Shown: in pieces, positions 1 to 10,132 of the stretch
Layout: each line of letters starts with the position of its first letter
Numbering within the stretch: the first letter of the stretch is position 1
NCBI GenBank assembly: GCA_963971425.1
Contig: OZ020515.1
Location: forward strand, 36,842,371-36,906,370
Length of the DNA: 64,000 nt
Reading direction: 5' to 3'
Source: Bryoerythrophyllum caledonicum
Taxonomy: Eukaryota > Streptophyta > Bryopsida > Pottiales > Pottiaceae
Made by a program: the position numbers and the translations under genes
The notes under the pieces: model-generated
Told to the model about the DNA's origin: nothing
The model's input: the letters and a program-made list of their open reading frames with translations, nothing else
The model's database searches: none

Positions 1-694
1 CATCGGGCACCTCCAAAGACTTTTGCTAGGACACTCTATTGAATGTGAGATTTTCAATACAAGTGATATTATTTCCCTTCATCTTCAGTGAAAATTTGCA
101 TATTAACCCAAGTCAAACATATTCACACATGGTCGGGCAAGGTACCAAAAAACTTCTTCTTTTCCATTATAAATTTAGAGATCTTCATATTTTTTACTTT
201 TTATTTTTACCAAAACAATATGTAGTGTAAACCTTCTTGTTGACCATTTGGATTATCAATCTAAAACACATTGAGTTCACAAATTGGCAATTTTTGAACC
301 TCCACTCCTTGCACAATTATTTTGAATATGCTACACCCCATTTCTACCTTTGAAAATTGGTGTTCTAGGAACTAACATCATAATCAACATGATGGTAATG
401 AATTTAGACCTTGTGTCGTGCAAAAATTTGACACCAAGTGAAGTCAAAGTCTATTGATCCACTCACTATAGGGAATAAATAAACGATTTTCTCTACTTCA
501 AACACTATAATCTTTCAATCCATGCGGTCAAAGTTTATGAAAATTTGTGAGGACGTTACTTAATAAGTCTTTATTGTGATCCTACTATTAGATGTAGGAA
601 TAAATTTTTTTGTTTCCATCCTTTCTCATTGTACTAGAACAAGCAGTTTTGAAGTGTTTTTGGTGTGAAAATGCCTTGGGCATTTAGGGTTTAA
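1..694 (+). repeat. Long-type TTAA-family repeat, cut by window start
   Basis: This stretch matches, in segments, the repeats at 14715-15643 and 36466-36930 (same strand) and 10133-10700, 16225-17158 and 58800-59400 (opposite strand). Shared landmarks are a block about genes-free text reading ...AACCTCCACTCCTTGCAC..., a block containing GTGAAGTCAAAGTCTATTGA, and an end reading CCTTGGGCATTTAGGGTTTAA at about 674-694. The right end fits the family terminus (TTAA next to GGG). The left end lies before base 1. No coding potential is visible. Confidence 0.6.
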
Positions 695-992
695 TAATGT
701 CCAAAAACATGCTCCTCACTGTCTAATTTCAATATTGCAAGAACTCTCAACTAAACCTATGTCCGGTGGACATGGATTTTGTGGTGGAACAAACAGAGAA
801 TTTATTCCCTCCAGCTCCCTCCATGACCAAAGTTCTTCTTCTTCTTGCAAGAACTCATAAATTGTTTGGAAATTTAGGTTTTTTTCTACACCATTCCTTC
901 TCCATGTCAATAGTGCCTCCACTATGATTTTGCTTGATAATTGTACTAAACAGTAAGATTTTCAAGACAACCAGTAGGAATCCTATATTTTC
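695..992. other. AT-rich intergenic, nothing recognised
   Basis: The short open frames here lack similarity to any family I know, and I see no repeat ends. Confidence 0.4.
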
Positions 993-1506
993 TAAGTTTT
1001 CACACTATGCCCAAGTTGAGTGAACGTCTGTCAAAATCAGTGGCCAAACTATGGCGAGAGGCCAAACTTTTTTGCCAAAAAAATACATCAAATAATATAG
1101 ATTGAAGGTTTGGCCGGTCGTGGTGTGAAGCCCCAAAAGGCCAAGTCCAAAGTCCAAACCCCATATCATTACGCAAAAAAAAAATCAGCCAGTAAAAATC
1201 AGCCAAAAAATTTGGCCTCTTTCATCTAACGGTCCAGATCTTGTCAGTTTTTTAATTATTTGTTGAAAAATTTGACGGACTCTCAATTGTAGTTTGGATC
1301 TGCTATAATAGGCGACCCAAGGTTTGCTCGGGAGGCTGTCACTTTGGCGCCAAAACAACCCAAAAGTGTTGCCATGTAAGACGACGACCTTTGGAGTTTG
1401 GGCACAAGTGTGAAGGCCCAAAGTCCGGACTTTGGCCATTCTAGCAATCTCATTGGTGGAAATCGACAACCACTCAACTTGGCCACCAAGTGTGAAGCGG
1501 CCCTAA
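993..1506. mobile_element. PIF/Harbinger-like MITE, copy 1
   Basis: The element is a diverged copy of 37770-38315. Both copies carry CACTATGCCCAAGTTGAG near the left end and CCAAGTGTGAAGCGGCCC at the right end, and the full copy has inverted termini GGGCCGCTTCACACT. TAA sits on both sides here (993-995 and 1504-1506), as expected for a 3-bp TWA target duplication of PIF/Harbinger elements. The left terminus has lost a few bases. It is non-coding; the superfamily is inferred from target site and GGG-rich ends. Confidence 0.55.
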
Positions 1507-1587
1507 CTGGCTACACACATCAATTCATGTCATATATACACAATATAATCTACATAGGACGTAGATATTACAAACATCATTGGAATT

Positions 1588-1885
1588 TCAACCCTTTAGC
1601 GTCAAGTTGGTCGTTTTAGGGTTGAAATAGGTGTATTTCTGGTTATAACTCCTTACGTGTAAGTTAAATGCATTTTTTTTGGTTGCAATATATTAGGCAC
1701 TAATGAATACCCTTCAAATGGAACCAATTCCGGACATATTGGTGCAAGCATTGGCGAGCTACAATGACTCTTTGAAGTAGGGTCAACAATATTATGCACC
1801 ATATGTGTAGATGTTGTTGTGCATGATCTATTACACTTGTGGATTCTCCCAAGCCTTGTGGAGCTCATCGGTGCTAAAGACTTAA
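1588..1885. repeat. Short-type TTAA-family repeat
   Basis: This ~298-bp unit is related to 27224-27520, 61790-62090 and 19903-20139. It begins TCAACCCTTTAGCG and ends CTAAAGACTTAA, so the termini are inverted and one TTAA has become TCAA. Shared internal text includes the run about a Chinese-box pattern of GAATCCAC/GATTCTCC near the right end and a region around CAATGACTCTTTGAAGTAGG. No coding. Confidence 0.5.
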
Positions 1886-1918
1886 CATGATTTTAAGTGG
1901 CCAAATATCAATTTGAAA

Positions 1919-2120
1919 CTACACCAAACATTGCATAGAGTGTGGACCAGAGTAGTTCGAGTTTCTACAATAATTGGAAATTTACATCCAATTGGCAACT
2001 GGCACACACTTGCTTGAAAACAAAGAGCCAATTAGATTTTGACATGCATGTGCTTGATGCAAATTAGTGTGGGTGATCCACATCAATTATGAATCCATAC
2101 TATATTTAGTGTTGGTGTAG
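1919..2120. mobile_element. MITE, CTACACCAA family, copy A
   Basis: The left end reads CTACACCAAACATTGCATAG and the reverse complement of the right end reads CTACACCAACACTAAATATAG, giving an imperfect terminal inverted repeat of about 28 bases. The interior (GACATGCATGTGCTTGATGC, then GATCCACATCAATTATGAAT) occurs inverted at 59840-60030. Related elements lie at 4053-4356 and 57129-57465. Non-coding, about 200 bp. Confidence 0.6.
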
Positions 2121-2684
2121 CATGCCAATGCTCGGCTTTAATTTGTTGGTTGAAAATATACTGGCAGTGATGAGTTCTTGTAAAAAGGGTTACATCTACG
2201 TGGACCCCTTGTATTAGAGCATGGTTTAATGCAATGTGCGACCCGTCATCTCTGACGGAGTCTGGTCACTTTCATGAAGCCAGCTTTTCACCCTACCTGA
2301 AAAAACAAGGTCGGGTGTAGCTGATTATCTCGGGGATGGTGGAGCCGCTTTTAAAGCCCGTCAACCTCCCCTTCTTCCCAACTTACTAATCAGAGCCTCA
2401 TGGATTGTGCCAGAGTCACTTTATACATAAAGGTCACTCCAAATTCACCCCCCCTACTTCATTTTAGGTTGAAGTGTCAGGTCGGATGTGATGCATGGAA
2501 GTGGCCCTACATTTTGCAAGTAGGGATGCTAAAGTGATAATTTGGGTCCGGCATACATGGGGGTTTGCCCTTAATATCAATTCAGAAAGACTGAAAACGG
2601 GCATGCTGATTGTGCACAGGAACATTGAAAAAATTGGAAATATGTTCCAATAAAGTTATTTCAATAGTGCAACGAAGAATATTG
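2121..2684. other. Intergenic, nothing recognised
   Basis: There is a moderately GC-rich patch around 2215-2480, with no sustained open frame and no repeat ends that I can define. Confidence 0.35.
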
Positions 2685-2686
2685 TA

Positions 2687-3517
2687 CAGTCTAACATTGA
2701 TAATACCACACCCTCCATTTCACCCAAAAATGTGATATTATCAAGGTGTGACAATTTTGATAATATCACGTTTGGCAATTTTAGGCAAAATGTGATATTA
2801 TCCAAAAAAAAAGGCCAAAAAAATTTCAAAAAAATTCAAAAAATTAAATTAAATTACAAACTGTCATACACTTGATTTTCCAACCTGAATCAATCACCAT
2901 CACATGTTATAAATCACCAAAATCAAATAATTGAATTAGTGAAATCTCATATTGAAACTTAACAAATTAGTAAATCCATTGAAACCTAATATATGATTTA
3001 TCTCACCTCATGTCAAATGGTCGTTGAGAAATAACATGTGACAAGGTGTAACCGGTTCACATTACACATGTAGTATCATCAATTAATCGCCATTCCAGCA
3101 ATGAACTTACAGCCTAGCGACCTGTACTGTACTAAATTTGTAAAGAAACCAACCGCAAGCAAACCCTTGTCCTCTCTCAAGTCTCAATGCTTTTGGAGAT
3201 CAGAACCCTCGCTCTTCCTAGAACCATCATCTTCACCAAAATCTATGATTTGCACACATTTTTCATGCAGGAATCACCCCCAATCGTAGATACAGCAAAA
3301 CATTCCGACGAGATATGCTATCATCCACACTTATTCATCCATCCATTTTTTATATTGTCACACTTACACTACAAAATTCGAAAAAAAAAAGTGATATTAT
3401 CAAGGGTGATAGTGATATTAACAAGTTATTTTTACACTAAGAAAATTTGTTTCAAGGTTTTGGGTGACAATATCATGGTGTTATATTAACAAGTGTGATA
3501 TTATCAAGGTTAGACTG
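2687..3517. mobile_element. Non-autonomous pogo-like (Tc1/mariner) element
   Basis: TA flanks both ends (2685-2686 and 3518-3519). The left end begins CAGTCTAACATTGATAATA and the reverse complement of the right end begins CAGTCTAACCTTGATAATAT. The motif GTGATATTATCAAGG and close variants recur near both ends (for example about 2731, 2749, 2791 and 3390, 3495). A TA target duplication and CAGT-type ends are typical of pogo-group Tc1/mariner elements. The first seven bases equal the ends of the coding pogo element at 6065-9354, but the subterminal repeats differ. Interior ORFs are short and unrecognised. Confidence 0.7.
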
Positions 3518-3519
3518 TA

Positions 3520-4050
3520 GTAAGAAGAAGAAGAAGCATCTTCAGAGGGCTATGTTTGTCCGTAGTTTTGGAGCGTTGCTGTCTCCTATGAACCTGACTA
3601 GAAAGTCATGCGCAAGGTGCCCAATGATGAACTGATGAATGCTACTATGCCATGAGAATAAAGAGAACTGTTCATCTTGGGCACTGCTCCCATGCTTCCA
3701 GTGTTGATGATGCCTCTGTCTTGGTTTTATACGAGCAGCAAAGGACGACCATTTCAACTCATCCCTCTGTTTGCTTTGGACTTTTGCTTCGAAGCCTTTC
3801 TCATCGCACACAGGAAGAAACCTGTTTTAACCCTCCAAGGCCCAACATCCATTTTTGGGTCAATTAGGCATGTATTTCCTTGTACGAAGTGCAACTAGCC
3901 ACCTCTATCAAAAATTTGAATTGTAACCACATAAATGGAAAATTTGAATTTATTGGCTTTACAAACATTCTTTTTTGCAAAGGTGGCCATTGAGTTATTT
4001 CTTGGATTCAATTTCTACTCAAAAGTCATATTTAGCTAAATTGAACACAA
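3520..4050. other. Intergenic, nothing recognised
   Basis: Overlapping open frames of 70-90 codons occur at 3542-3898 on both strands. None resembles a known protein, and the codon pattern is not convincing. Confidence 0.3.
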
Positions 4051-4052
4051 GA

Positions 4053-4356
4053 AGTACATCATTCATTGAATATAGTTTGGATGCATAGGTAATGTGGGTG
4101 AAAAATGATGTGGACCACATTAGTTTTTTTAGAACAAAATTCATGTGGACACATTTCAACATGTGTCATGCCACTCACTACTACCTCACCATCAATCCAC
4201 ATTAATTTTGTGTCAAAATATCCCACACTATTTAACGAGGTACATAATTTGATGTAGATTGAAAATTGAGGTGGACCATCGTAATTTGCGTATACTGGAA
4301 TTAGTGGATGTATTTCTAATTGTATGGTCCACAATATATTCAGTGAGTTGTGTACT
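4053..4356. mobile_element. MITE, CTACACCAA family, copy B
   Basis: The unit aligns by eye along most of its length with 57129-57465 (shared GGTAATGTGGGTGAAAA, ACATGTGTCATGCCA, ATCCACATTAATTTTGT, AATTGAGGTGGACCAT). The termini are imperfect inverted repeats, with AGTACATCATTCATTGAATA at the left and the reverse complement AGTACACAACTCACTGAATA at the right. Non-coding. Confidence 0.55.
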
Positions 4357-5368
4357 GAATTGATGTATTTGGTAGTTTATTTTGTTGGGTTGGGCCTTTC
4401 CTGAACCTCGATACAACTAGTAATTAATGGTATAGGGTATTTTCCACCAAATGTTGGGAGTAAACTACCATTTATTCGTTCAAATGTTGATTGTCTCAAA
4501 CCTTCTTTTTACTAGAAAAACCAATGCTTTAGTTCATTGATAATAGTGCGTGTGACAAACTATTTCCTAATGCACGCTCTATTTCACAAAACCTCAAAAT
4601 TTCTGAGGGCTGAAATTTTACATTGTAGAGGTAAAATCGAGTATGGCATCACATTGAGTAATCACCCTCCCTCACTATAAATCCAACCAATAATCAGTAC
4701 ACAAATTCACCTACTGAAGCTAATAGTGGGAAATAAATTCACACAACTGGCCCATGAGTTTGCACCCACCCAAAGCTGAGTTAGTGGGGGCAAGGGTGGC
4801 CTGCCCTTTCATCAAGTTGGCACTCATGCCATAACTTTTTCCCTTGAACTTGAACTCCACTTGAAGAGGCTCCACTTGAAGAGGTAATTACCTTGTAAAG
4901 GTTCTCTTTGCTTGTGTCAAAAAAGAAAAAGAAAAAAAGAAAAAGAATAAAAGAGGTAATTAGCTTGGTTCAAAATTCCACCCAGTATATGCTCTAAACA
5001 GTAATGGGCCATAATGGTCAGCCATGCAGGAATTGAAAATGAGGATCTCTGTAACAATAAACAACAGGAGTTGGTCAAATATAATAATTTAAAATTGGAG
5101 GGGTGCATTCTCCACCGTCTAAGTGCCCCCATTACTTCTCTACCGCTTAAGGAGGCGGCTCACTTGGAATTCGGGACACATTCGATGGATGAATGAAGAG
5201 AGGATGATATCTGAGATAGATGGATGATATATTCTAAACTCTTATATTATTATGATAGGACATTTGAGCAATAGATACTTTGGTAAAGGAGCTCTGACAC
5301 AAATGTCTTGGAGCTGCTGCAATGTTGTCAATCATTTGTGGCAAAACGCTACACTACATTTTATGTTA
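4357..5368. other. AT-rich intergenic
   Basis: No gene is seen. A purine-rich A/G tract lies at about 4917-4955. Confidence 0.4.
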
Positions 5369-5371
5369 TAA

Positions 5372-5734
5372 GAGCACCCGCAGCCTCACACGGTGAACTA
5401 GCATGGCGGAGGCAATTTCATCGTGTGAGATGTGGCTAAAATAAGTTGCTGGTCAAGATCCGCACCGTCCTCACGGCACCGGTGTGCACAAATCTTCCCT
5501 CGGCTAAAAGTTGCCTAGCACCTTAGCCTCCGTTGATCTTTGGAGGAAACCAACATACTAGAATATACCTAGACAGTGCACGGTAGGATTTTCATTTTGG
5601 TTGTGACATGAGTGTTTTCTGCCGGGCCCAGTGCCATCCACTCAGTGCGTCGAGTGCTGTTGCGGAGCTTCATTGCATACTCACCCTGTCAGTTGTCCAG
5701 ATGCTCGTTGGGCAAGCCTCCGCTGCGGATGCTC
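5372..5734. mobile_element. PIF/Harbinger-like MITE (GAGCAYCC ends)
   Basis: TAA flanks both ends (5369-5371 and 5735-5737). The left end is GAGCACCCGCAGC and the reverse complement of the right end is GAGCATCCGCAGC. A TAA target plus GAGCATC-type ends is the common plant PIF/Harbinger (Tourist-like) pattern. The same terminus, GAGCATCCGCACC, begins the decayed coding PIF element at 38320. Non-coding, 363 bp. Confidence 0.65.
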
Positions 5735-6451
5735 TAAGGGCATCCTCACAGCAACGCTAGTCAGCTCTCGGGATATCCTTTCAACATGAAGTTTTCCGAT
5801 TACAGGCATCACCTGCCCATTTATGGATCCCCACCAACGTCCTCATGCTGCTAATTTTTTCAGTGGCACCCTTCAAATATTCCAGTACATGCCAAAAAGG
5901 GGCTCCTATCTACTGCAAGCAAACATGCCGTGGTTTATCTCGGAATAGCAGGTGAGTGTCAGTATGTACAGAAAAGCGTGTGTACATGCGCAAAAAAACG
6001 TATGTTTTTGGCAGCATGTGCGCAGGTCGCAAAAATGTTTTGTCTTGATGTACCAAAACTCATACGGTCTACCCTCTTTAAATGATACTCCACGGGAGCG
6101 GTCAAAAGCATAACACTTATCGAGGTATAACACATATAAAAAATAACACTTATAAATTTTGGAAAAAACAATTATAACACATATCGAGAATAACACTTAT
6201 AAGCCATGAGAAATAAATTTATAACATTTATCGAGGTATCAAACTTATAATACTTAAAAAATGAATGTGTAACAAATATTAAAAATCACAAGTTCTCTAA
6301 GACTTCAAATATAGTTTTAAAACTTTTATAATACTTAGAAAATAATTGCATATAAATATCAAAGATTCAATTTGTAAGATGTCAAACATAGATTCAAAAC
6401 CTTTATAAAACTAAATAGCGAAAGTACAAAAAAATATGAATAATAAATCAA

Positions 6452-8104
6452 CTACGTTGATTCAACATAAGAATCTATTGTGGTTTGTCGAGATTCTTTC
6501 ATGCGCCAATTGCAAATTTTCTTCTGTAGATCTTGTAAATTCTTCACATCCGAATGAACATTCTCCGATCGTTGTTGCAAGAAATTCTTCAAAGTCTCAA
6601 GGCAACGCTCTGCATCATTAAACCCTATCACATCTTCAACATCTATCGTATCCTCATCTAAATCACAATCTTGATCTTCAATGGGTAGATAGTCTAAAAT
6701 ATCCTCATCAGTGGGTTGATAAGGATTATTCAAATCAAATTCGAGCTCAAAATTGATGAACTCCTGAGCCTCCATAATATCATCTTCTTCCATATCAGAT
6801 GATAACAATGTTAATCGCTCAAGCAAGGCCGCCACTTCATCAACCTCTCTCAGACGGCTAACTTCTTCTCCCTGATTCACTACAACATTGGAAAAAATAC
6901 CCGTATGGCTCCAACAATTCTTAATTGTTTGAGCTGTAATCCTAAAACGCCATGCTCTTTCAACCATAATCACTACTTGATACACATCAATTTTGAATTT
7001 TTTTTCTGCCATAACACATTCTAATTGATGTTCTATCACTGATTTCCTGTAATGAGCCTTAAAAGAGGCTATAATGCCTGCATCCACAGGTTGAAAACGA
7101 CTTGTTGTATTTGGAGGCAGAAATAAAAGTTTTGTCACCCTCAACCGTGAAGCTACAGTTGGCAATTGATGACCAGAGAAATTATCAACAAGGAGAATTA
7201 CCTTCTCTCTTCCTGCCAAAACCATCTTCCTTTCAAAATCCATAATGAATTGTTCAAAGATCGTTGTTGTCATCCATGCCTTCTTATTCGCTAACCACGT
7301 AATGCCCAAGTTTTCTGGATTTAAAATATGCCTTGAAGTAAATGCTCGTGGTTTCAAATACTGATTTATAACTAATGGAGGAAGACAAATGCTTCCATCC
7401 CCATTTGCAGTCAAAGCCACCGTAATGCGCTCTTTTAGTTTCTTCTTCCCAGACACTCGTTTTGTAGCTAGAGTTCGATTAGGTTCTAATCTGTAAAAAA
7501 GACCAGTCTCATCCATATTAAAAACATCTTTAATGTCATATGTAGATACTATAGCCTTGATATGCTCCATCTGCTGCAAAACTGCTGGCGAAGTATCCGC
7601 TGAAGCATCTTCTCCATGCCGAACAAAACCTTTGATCTGAAATCTCCTCTTGAATTTCTGTACCCACCCATTCGAAAACTGAAGTTCCTTCTCACTTTCA
7701 TCTCTCGGTAATAATGCATAGAATCTCTTTGCCGAAGCTATCACAAGATCATCCGATAATGCAACACCATTCTCTTGCATTCTCACAAACCAATTGAAAA
7801 TCACCGTCTCTACTTCCGGACATTGTGCCTTCCTCATACGCTTGGAAGTACCCATATCTCCCAAACCAATAGAAGTCACCGATGTCTTCGGTTTCAACAA
7901 TCTACCAATCGTGACTTGAGAAGCAATATTGTTGAACTTGATATTCGCCCACTCACATAATGCTTTGTTGGTAATTTTGTGACCCCAAGACAATATCTCT
8001 TCACGATAAGAAATGATCTCTTGTTGCTCATGTAATGTAAATTCACGGCCCTTGATCGTGGCAACTCTTGGCGGACGCCCAATGCTAGACACCGGTAAAC
8101 TCAT
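6452..8104 (-). CDS. Pogo/Tigger-like transposase (CENP-B HTH + DDE)
   Basis: This 550-residue protein should bind the ends of its host element and cut and paste it. In order it shows an N-terminal helix-turn-helix region (about residues 20-70), a CENP-B-type DNA-binding region (about 87-160, ending in a WVQKFKRRF-type helix) and a DDE superfamily nuclease domain (about 190-400). The catalytic triad appears intact: Asp198 in FNMDETGLFYR, Asp307 in ILLVDNFSGH and Asp341 in NTTSRFQPVDAG, with 33 residues between the last two. The C-terminal ~100 residues are strongly acidic. The start is the first ATG (8104-8102), with A at -3. The open frame continues upstream to 8197 without an ATG and runs into telomere-like repeats, so I excluded it. 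No stop or frameshift is visible, which suggests recent activity. Confidence 0.88.
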   Translation of the reverse strand: MSLPVSSIGRPPRVATIKGREFTLHEQQEIISYREEILSWGHKITNKALCEWANIKFNNIASQVTIGRLLKPKTSVTSIGLGDMGTSKRMRKAQCPEVETVIFNWFVRMQENGVALSDDLVIASAKRFYALLPRDESEKELQFSNGWVQKFKRRFQIKGFVRHGEDASADTSPAVLQQMEHIKAIVSTYDIKDVFNMDETGLFYRLEPNRTLATKRVSGKKKLKERITVALTANGDGSICLPPLVINQYLKPRAFTSRHILNPENLGITWLANKKAWMTTTIFEQFIMDFERKMVLAGREKVILLVDNFSGHQLPTVASRLRVTKLLFLPPNTTSRFQPVDAGIIASFKAHYRKSVIEHQLECVMAEKKFKIDVYQVVIMVERAWRFRITAQTIKNCWSHTGIFSNVVVNQGEEVSRLREVDEVAALLERLTLLSSDMEEDDIMEAQEFINFELEFDLNNPYQPTDEDILDYLPIEDQDCDLDEDTIDVEDVIGFNDAERCLETLKNFLQQRSENVHSDVKNLQDLQKKICNWRMKESRQTTIDSYVEST

Positions 8105-8178
8105 CTTTGATTGAGGCCCTCCTCTCCCTATCCCTCTCCAAACTCCCCTCCTATCACTCTCCCTCTCCCAACTCCCCA

Positions 8179-8195
8179 CCCTAAACCCTAAACCC
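8179..8195 (-). promoter_or_regulatory. Telobox-like motif upstream of transposase
   Basis: Two and a half CCCTAAA units lie 75-91 bases upstream of the transposase ATG, inside the element. In plant host genes such telo-boxes near transcription starts are linked to expression in dividing cells; a role here is inference. Confidence 0.3.
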
Positions 8196-8205
8196 ACTAC
8201 TCTCC

Positions 8206-8424
8206 CTACTGTATCCTTCTCCCGACTTCCCTCCCAGACTCTCCCGACTCACAATTCAAACTTTGGTATATTTTTGTGCCAAAAAAACAAATGTGCTCCT
8301 TCACGGCCAATATGTGCTCCTTCACGGCCAATATGTGCTCCTTCACTCGCAAGATAGAATCCTTAAATTGCTCAGGAGTAAAATTCGACTTAATTAAACT
8401 TTGACCGTGTTCTTCAATGGACAT
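8206..8424 (-). other. Small open frame inside pogo element with repeated codons
   Basis: An ATG-started frame of about 72 codons begins MSIEEHGQSL and contains three near-tandem copies of the VKEHILA heptapeptide, encoded by a 21-base tandem repeat at about 8290-8347. It sits upstream of the transposase on the same strand. It could be a 5' exon, a separate peptide or non-coding; I do not recognise it. Confidence 0.25.
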
Positions 8425-9585
8425 TTCCACTGATCCACTCAAAAGTTTAACCCTTCAAAAGCACAAAGGAGAAAATTTAGTAGGACGTGACAAGACACAA
8501 AATCAATCATTTACCCTAAAACTACCTGCTGGACAATGAGTAATAAGACTGTAGATGTAAAAAAATACAACGTATCTACGAAATAGAGTTAGTGCAGATA
8601 CCCTATGTTTTGAAGACGAGACGCCAGGCTATCGAATTGATCCACGTGAACCCAATGCAATACATACACCAACTAACATTCACAAAAAAAAAACAAAAAA
8701 AACAACAGACTCTCCTTGACCCCGACTCCCCTCCCCAACCTCATGGACCCCAACTCCCCTCCCCGACCCCATGGACCGTGACTCCCACACTCCCTGGACC
8801 CCAACCGACTCTCTAGACCCCGACTCCCCCACCAGACTGCAGACTCCGTGATCGGACTGACAGACTCCCCGACTCCCTATTTCGACTTGCAGACTCCCTG
8901 CCTTCTAGACTCCTACTCTTAACTCCCTGTCCCGACTCCAATTCCAACTCCCCAAATCCGACTCCCCACTACAACTCCAAATTCTCCCAAAAACCTCTAA
9001 ACTCTCTCCCAAACCCCCTCCAATGTTCAAACACTAAATGACATTCAATCAAAGAGACCCTAAACACCATATTCACTTCATTTTTCAATAGAAAATGCAA
9101 CAAGTTAAGTACAAAAGTTATGGGATTATAGATAAAAGTGTGTAAATAAATATGGCCTCGATGTATTAGATGTACAATGTCGTTTTTCTCAAAAATAACA
9201 CTTATCGAGGTGAAATTAACAAAGAAGGGAGCGGAGAATGTGTTAACACTTAACACATAACACTTAGCAGTGTTAATTTTTTGGGAGCGAGATTTTTCAT
9301 AACATTTATCGAGGAATAACACTTATCGAGGTATCATTTAAAGAGGATAGACTGTATCCTGGTCCTGAAGGTGTCCCAACAAGTTGTTGCGGCACCTTCC
9401 GGATTCTTTGTCCCTCATATTGTTTTTAGGCCCTTAAACGACATTTAAAGGGTTCATTTTGGTGTTACTGTTGGAATAAAGTTCAGTGCCAGGGACTTAT
9501 CCAAGGGATGCATTGAGGATGATCTAACCTCTCTTCACCACACAACGCTAATTATGTTTTTCTAGAAAATTTGTATTAACGTTCA

Positions 9586-9807
9586 TTAACCCCTAAAGGC
9601 CCAAGGCGTTTTAGAGGAATCTCTACTCTGTTGATTATAACTTTCCAAGATTAAAATTTGAGAATGTAACACTAGGATCTTCTTATAAACTTGTATGAGA
9701 TGGTGTAATTCAAATTTTGTGAATTTCGACCGTACGGATTGAAAGATAATTGCAATCAAAGTGAATTTTTTTGTTCGTGTAGGTACACTTGAGCCTTCAA
9801 GGGTTAA
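9586..9807. repeat. Short TTAA-family repeat with perfect TTAA ends
   Basis: The element starts TTAACCCCTAAAGGCCCAAG and ends CCTTCAAGGGTTAA. TTAA is present at both ends (9586-9589 and 9804-9807), followed by CCC-rich inverted termini. The flanks are themselves palindromic (GTTCAT outside the left end, ATGAAC outside the right), implying insertion into a palindromic TTAA site. About 222 bp, non-coding. Confidence 0.55.
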
Positions 9808-10132
9808 TGAACGGCCCGATGTATATGCACATGCACTCACGTTGACAAGGAGTTGGACTAGGTTATCTGCCACCGTTTTTCTTCCACTATGTTTGCACGA
9901 TCTCCACGTAATGGCAAAGTGGCATTATTTCTTTATTAATAACACTAAATGTAAAGGTAATAGAAACTGAAAGTTATAATTCTTTGCATTTGGTGTTCAT
10001 GTTGACATTAGTGTTCTAATATTATCGTTGTTGATGACATATAGCATTAGAGTTTTCAATTAGTGTTTTGAACACTAAATACCAAAATCATTCTAGTATC
10101 ACTGAAGTTAAGTTGTGTCATTTTAATATCAA
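9808..10132. other. AT-rich intergenic
   Basis: Nothing recognised. Confidence 0.3.

Larger units (their letters stand above)
6065..9354 (-). mobile_element. Pogo/Tigger-type transposon, apparently complete
   Basis: A 3.29-kb element is flanked by TA (6063-6064 and 9355-9356). Inverted ends of 24 bases start CGGTCTACCCTCTTTAAATG at the left and CAGTCTATCCTCTTTAAATG on the complement of the right, differing at two positions. Subterminal motif TAACAYTTATCGAGG lies at 6111, 6222 and (variant) 6175 on the left and at 9196, 9300 and 9317 on the right, all in the same orientation. The minus strand carries an intact DDD transposase (6452-8104). From about 8690 to 8985 the plus strand is a cytosine-rich tract built of ACTCCCC/GACTCC words. 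The ends resemble those I recall for the plant pogo-like Emigrant/Lemi1 group (CAGT...CCTCTATAAAT), but that comparison is from memory. Confidence 0.85.

Noticed and set aside
8179-8195. True telomere or interstitial telomeric array
   Set aside because: Only two and a half CCCTAAA units within a transposon; the window is not subtelomeric by this evidence.
8105-8197. N-terminal 31-residue extension of the pogo transposase
   Set aside because: It opens only with GTG and is translated from telomere-like and CT-rich repeats; the first ATG is at 8104.
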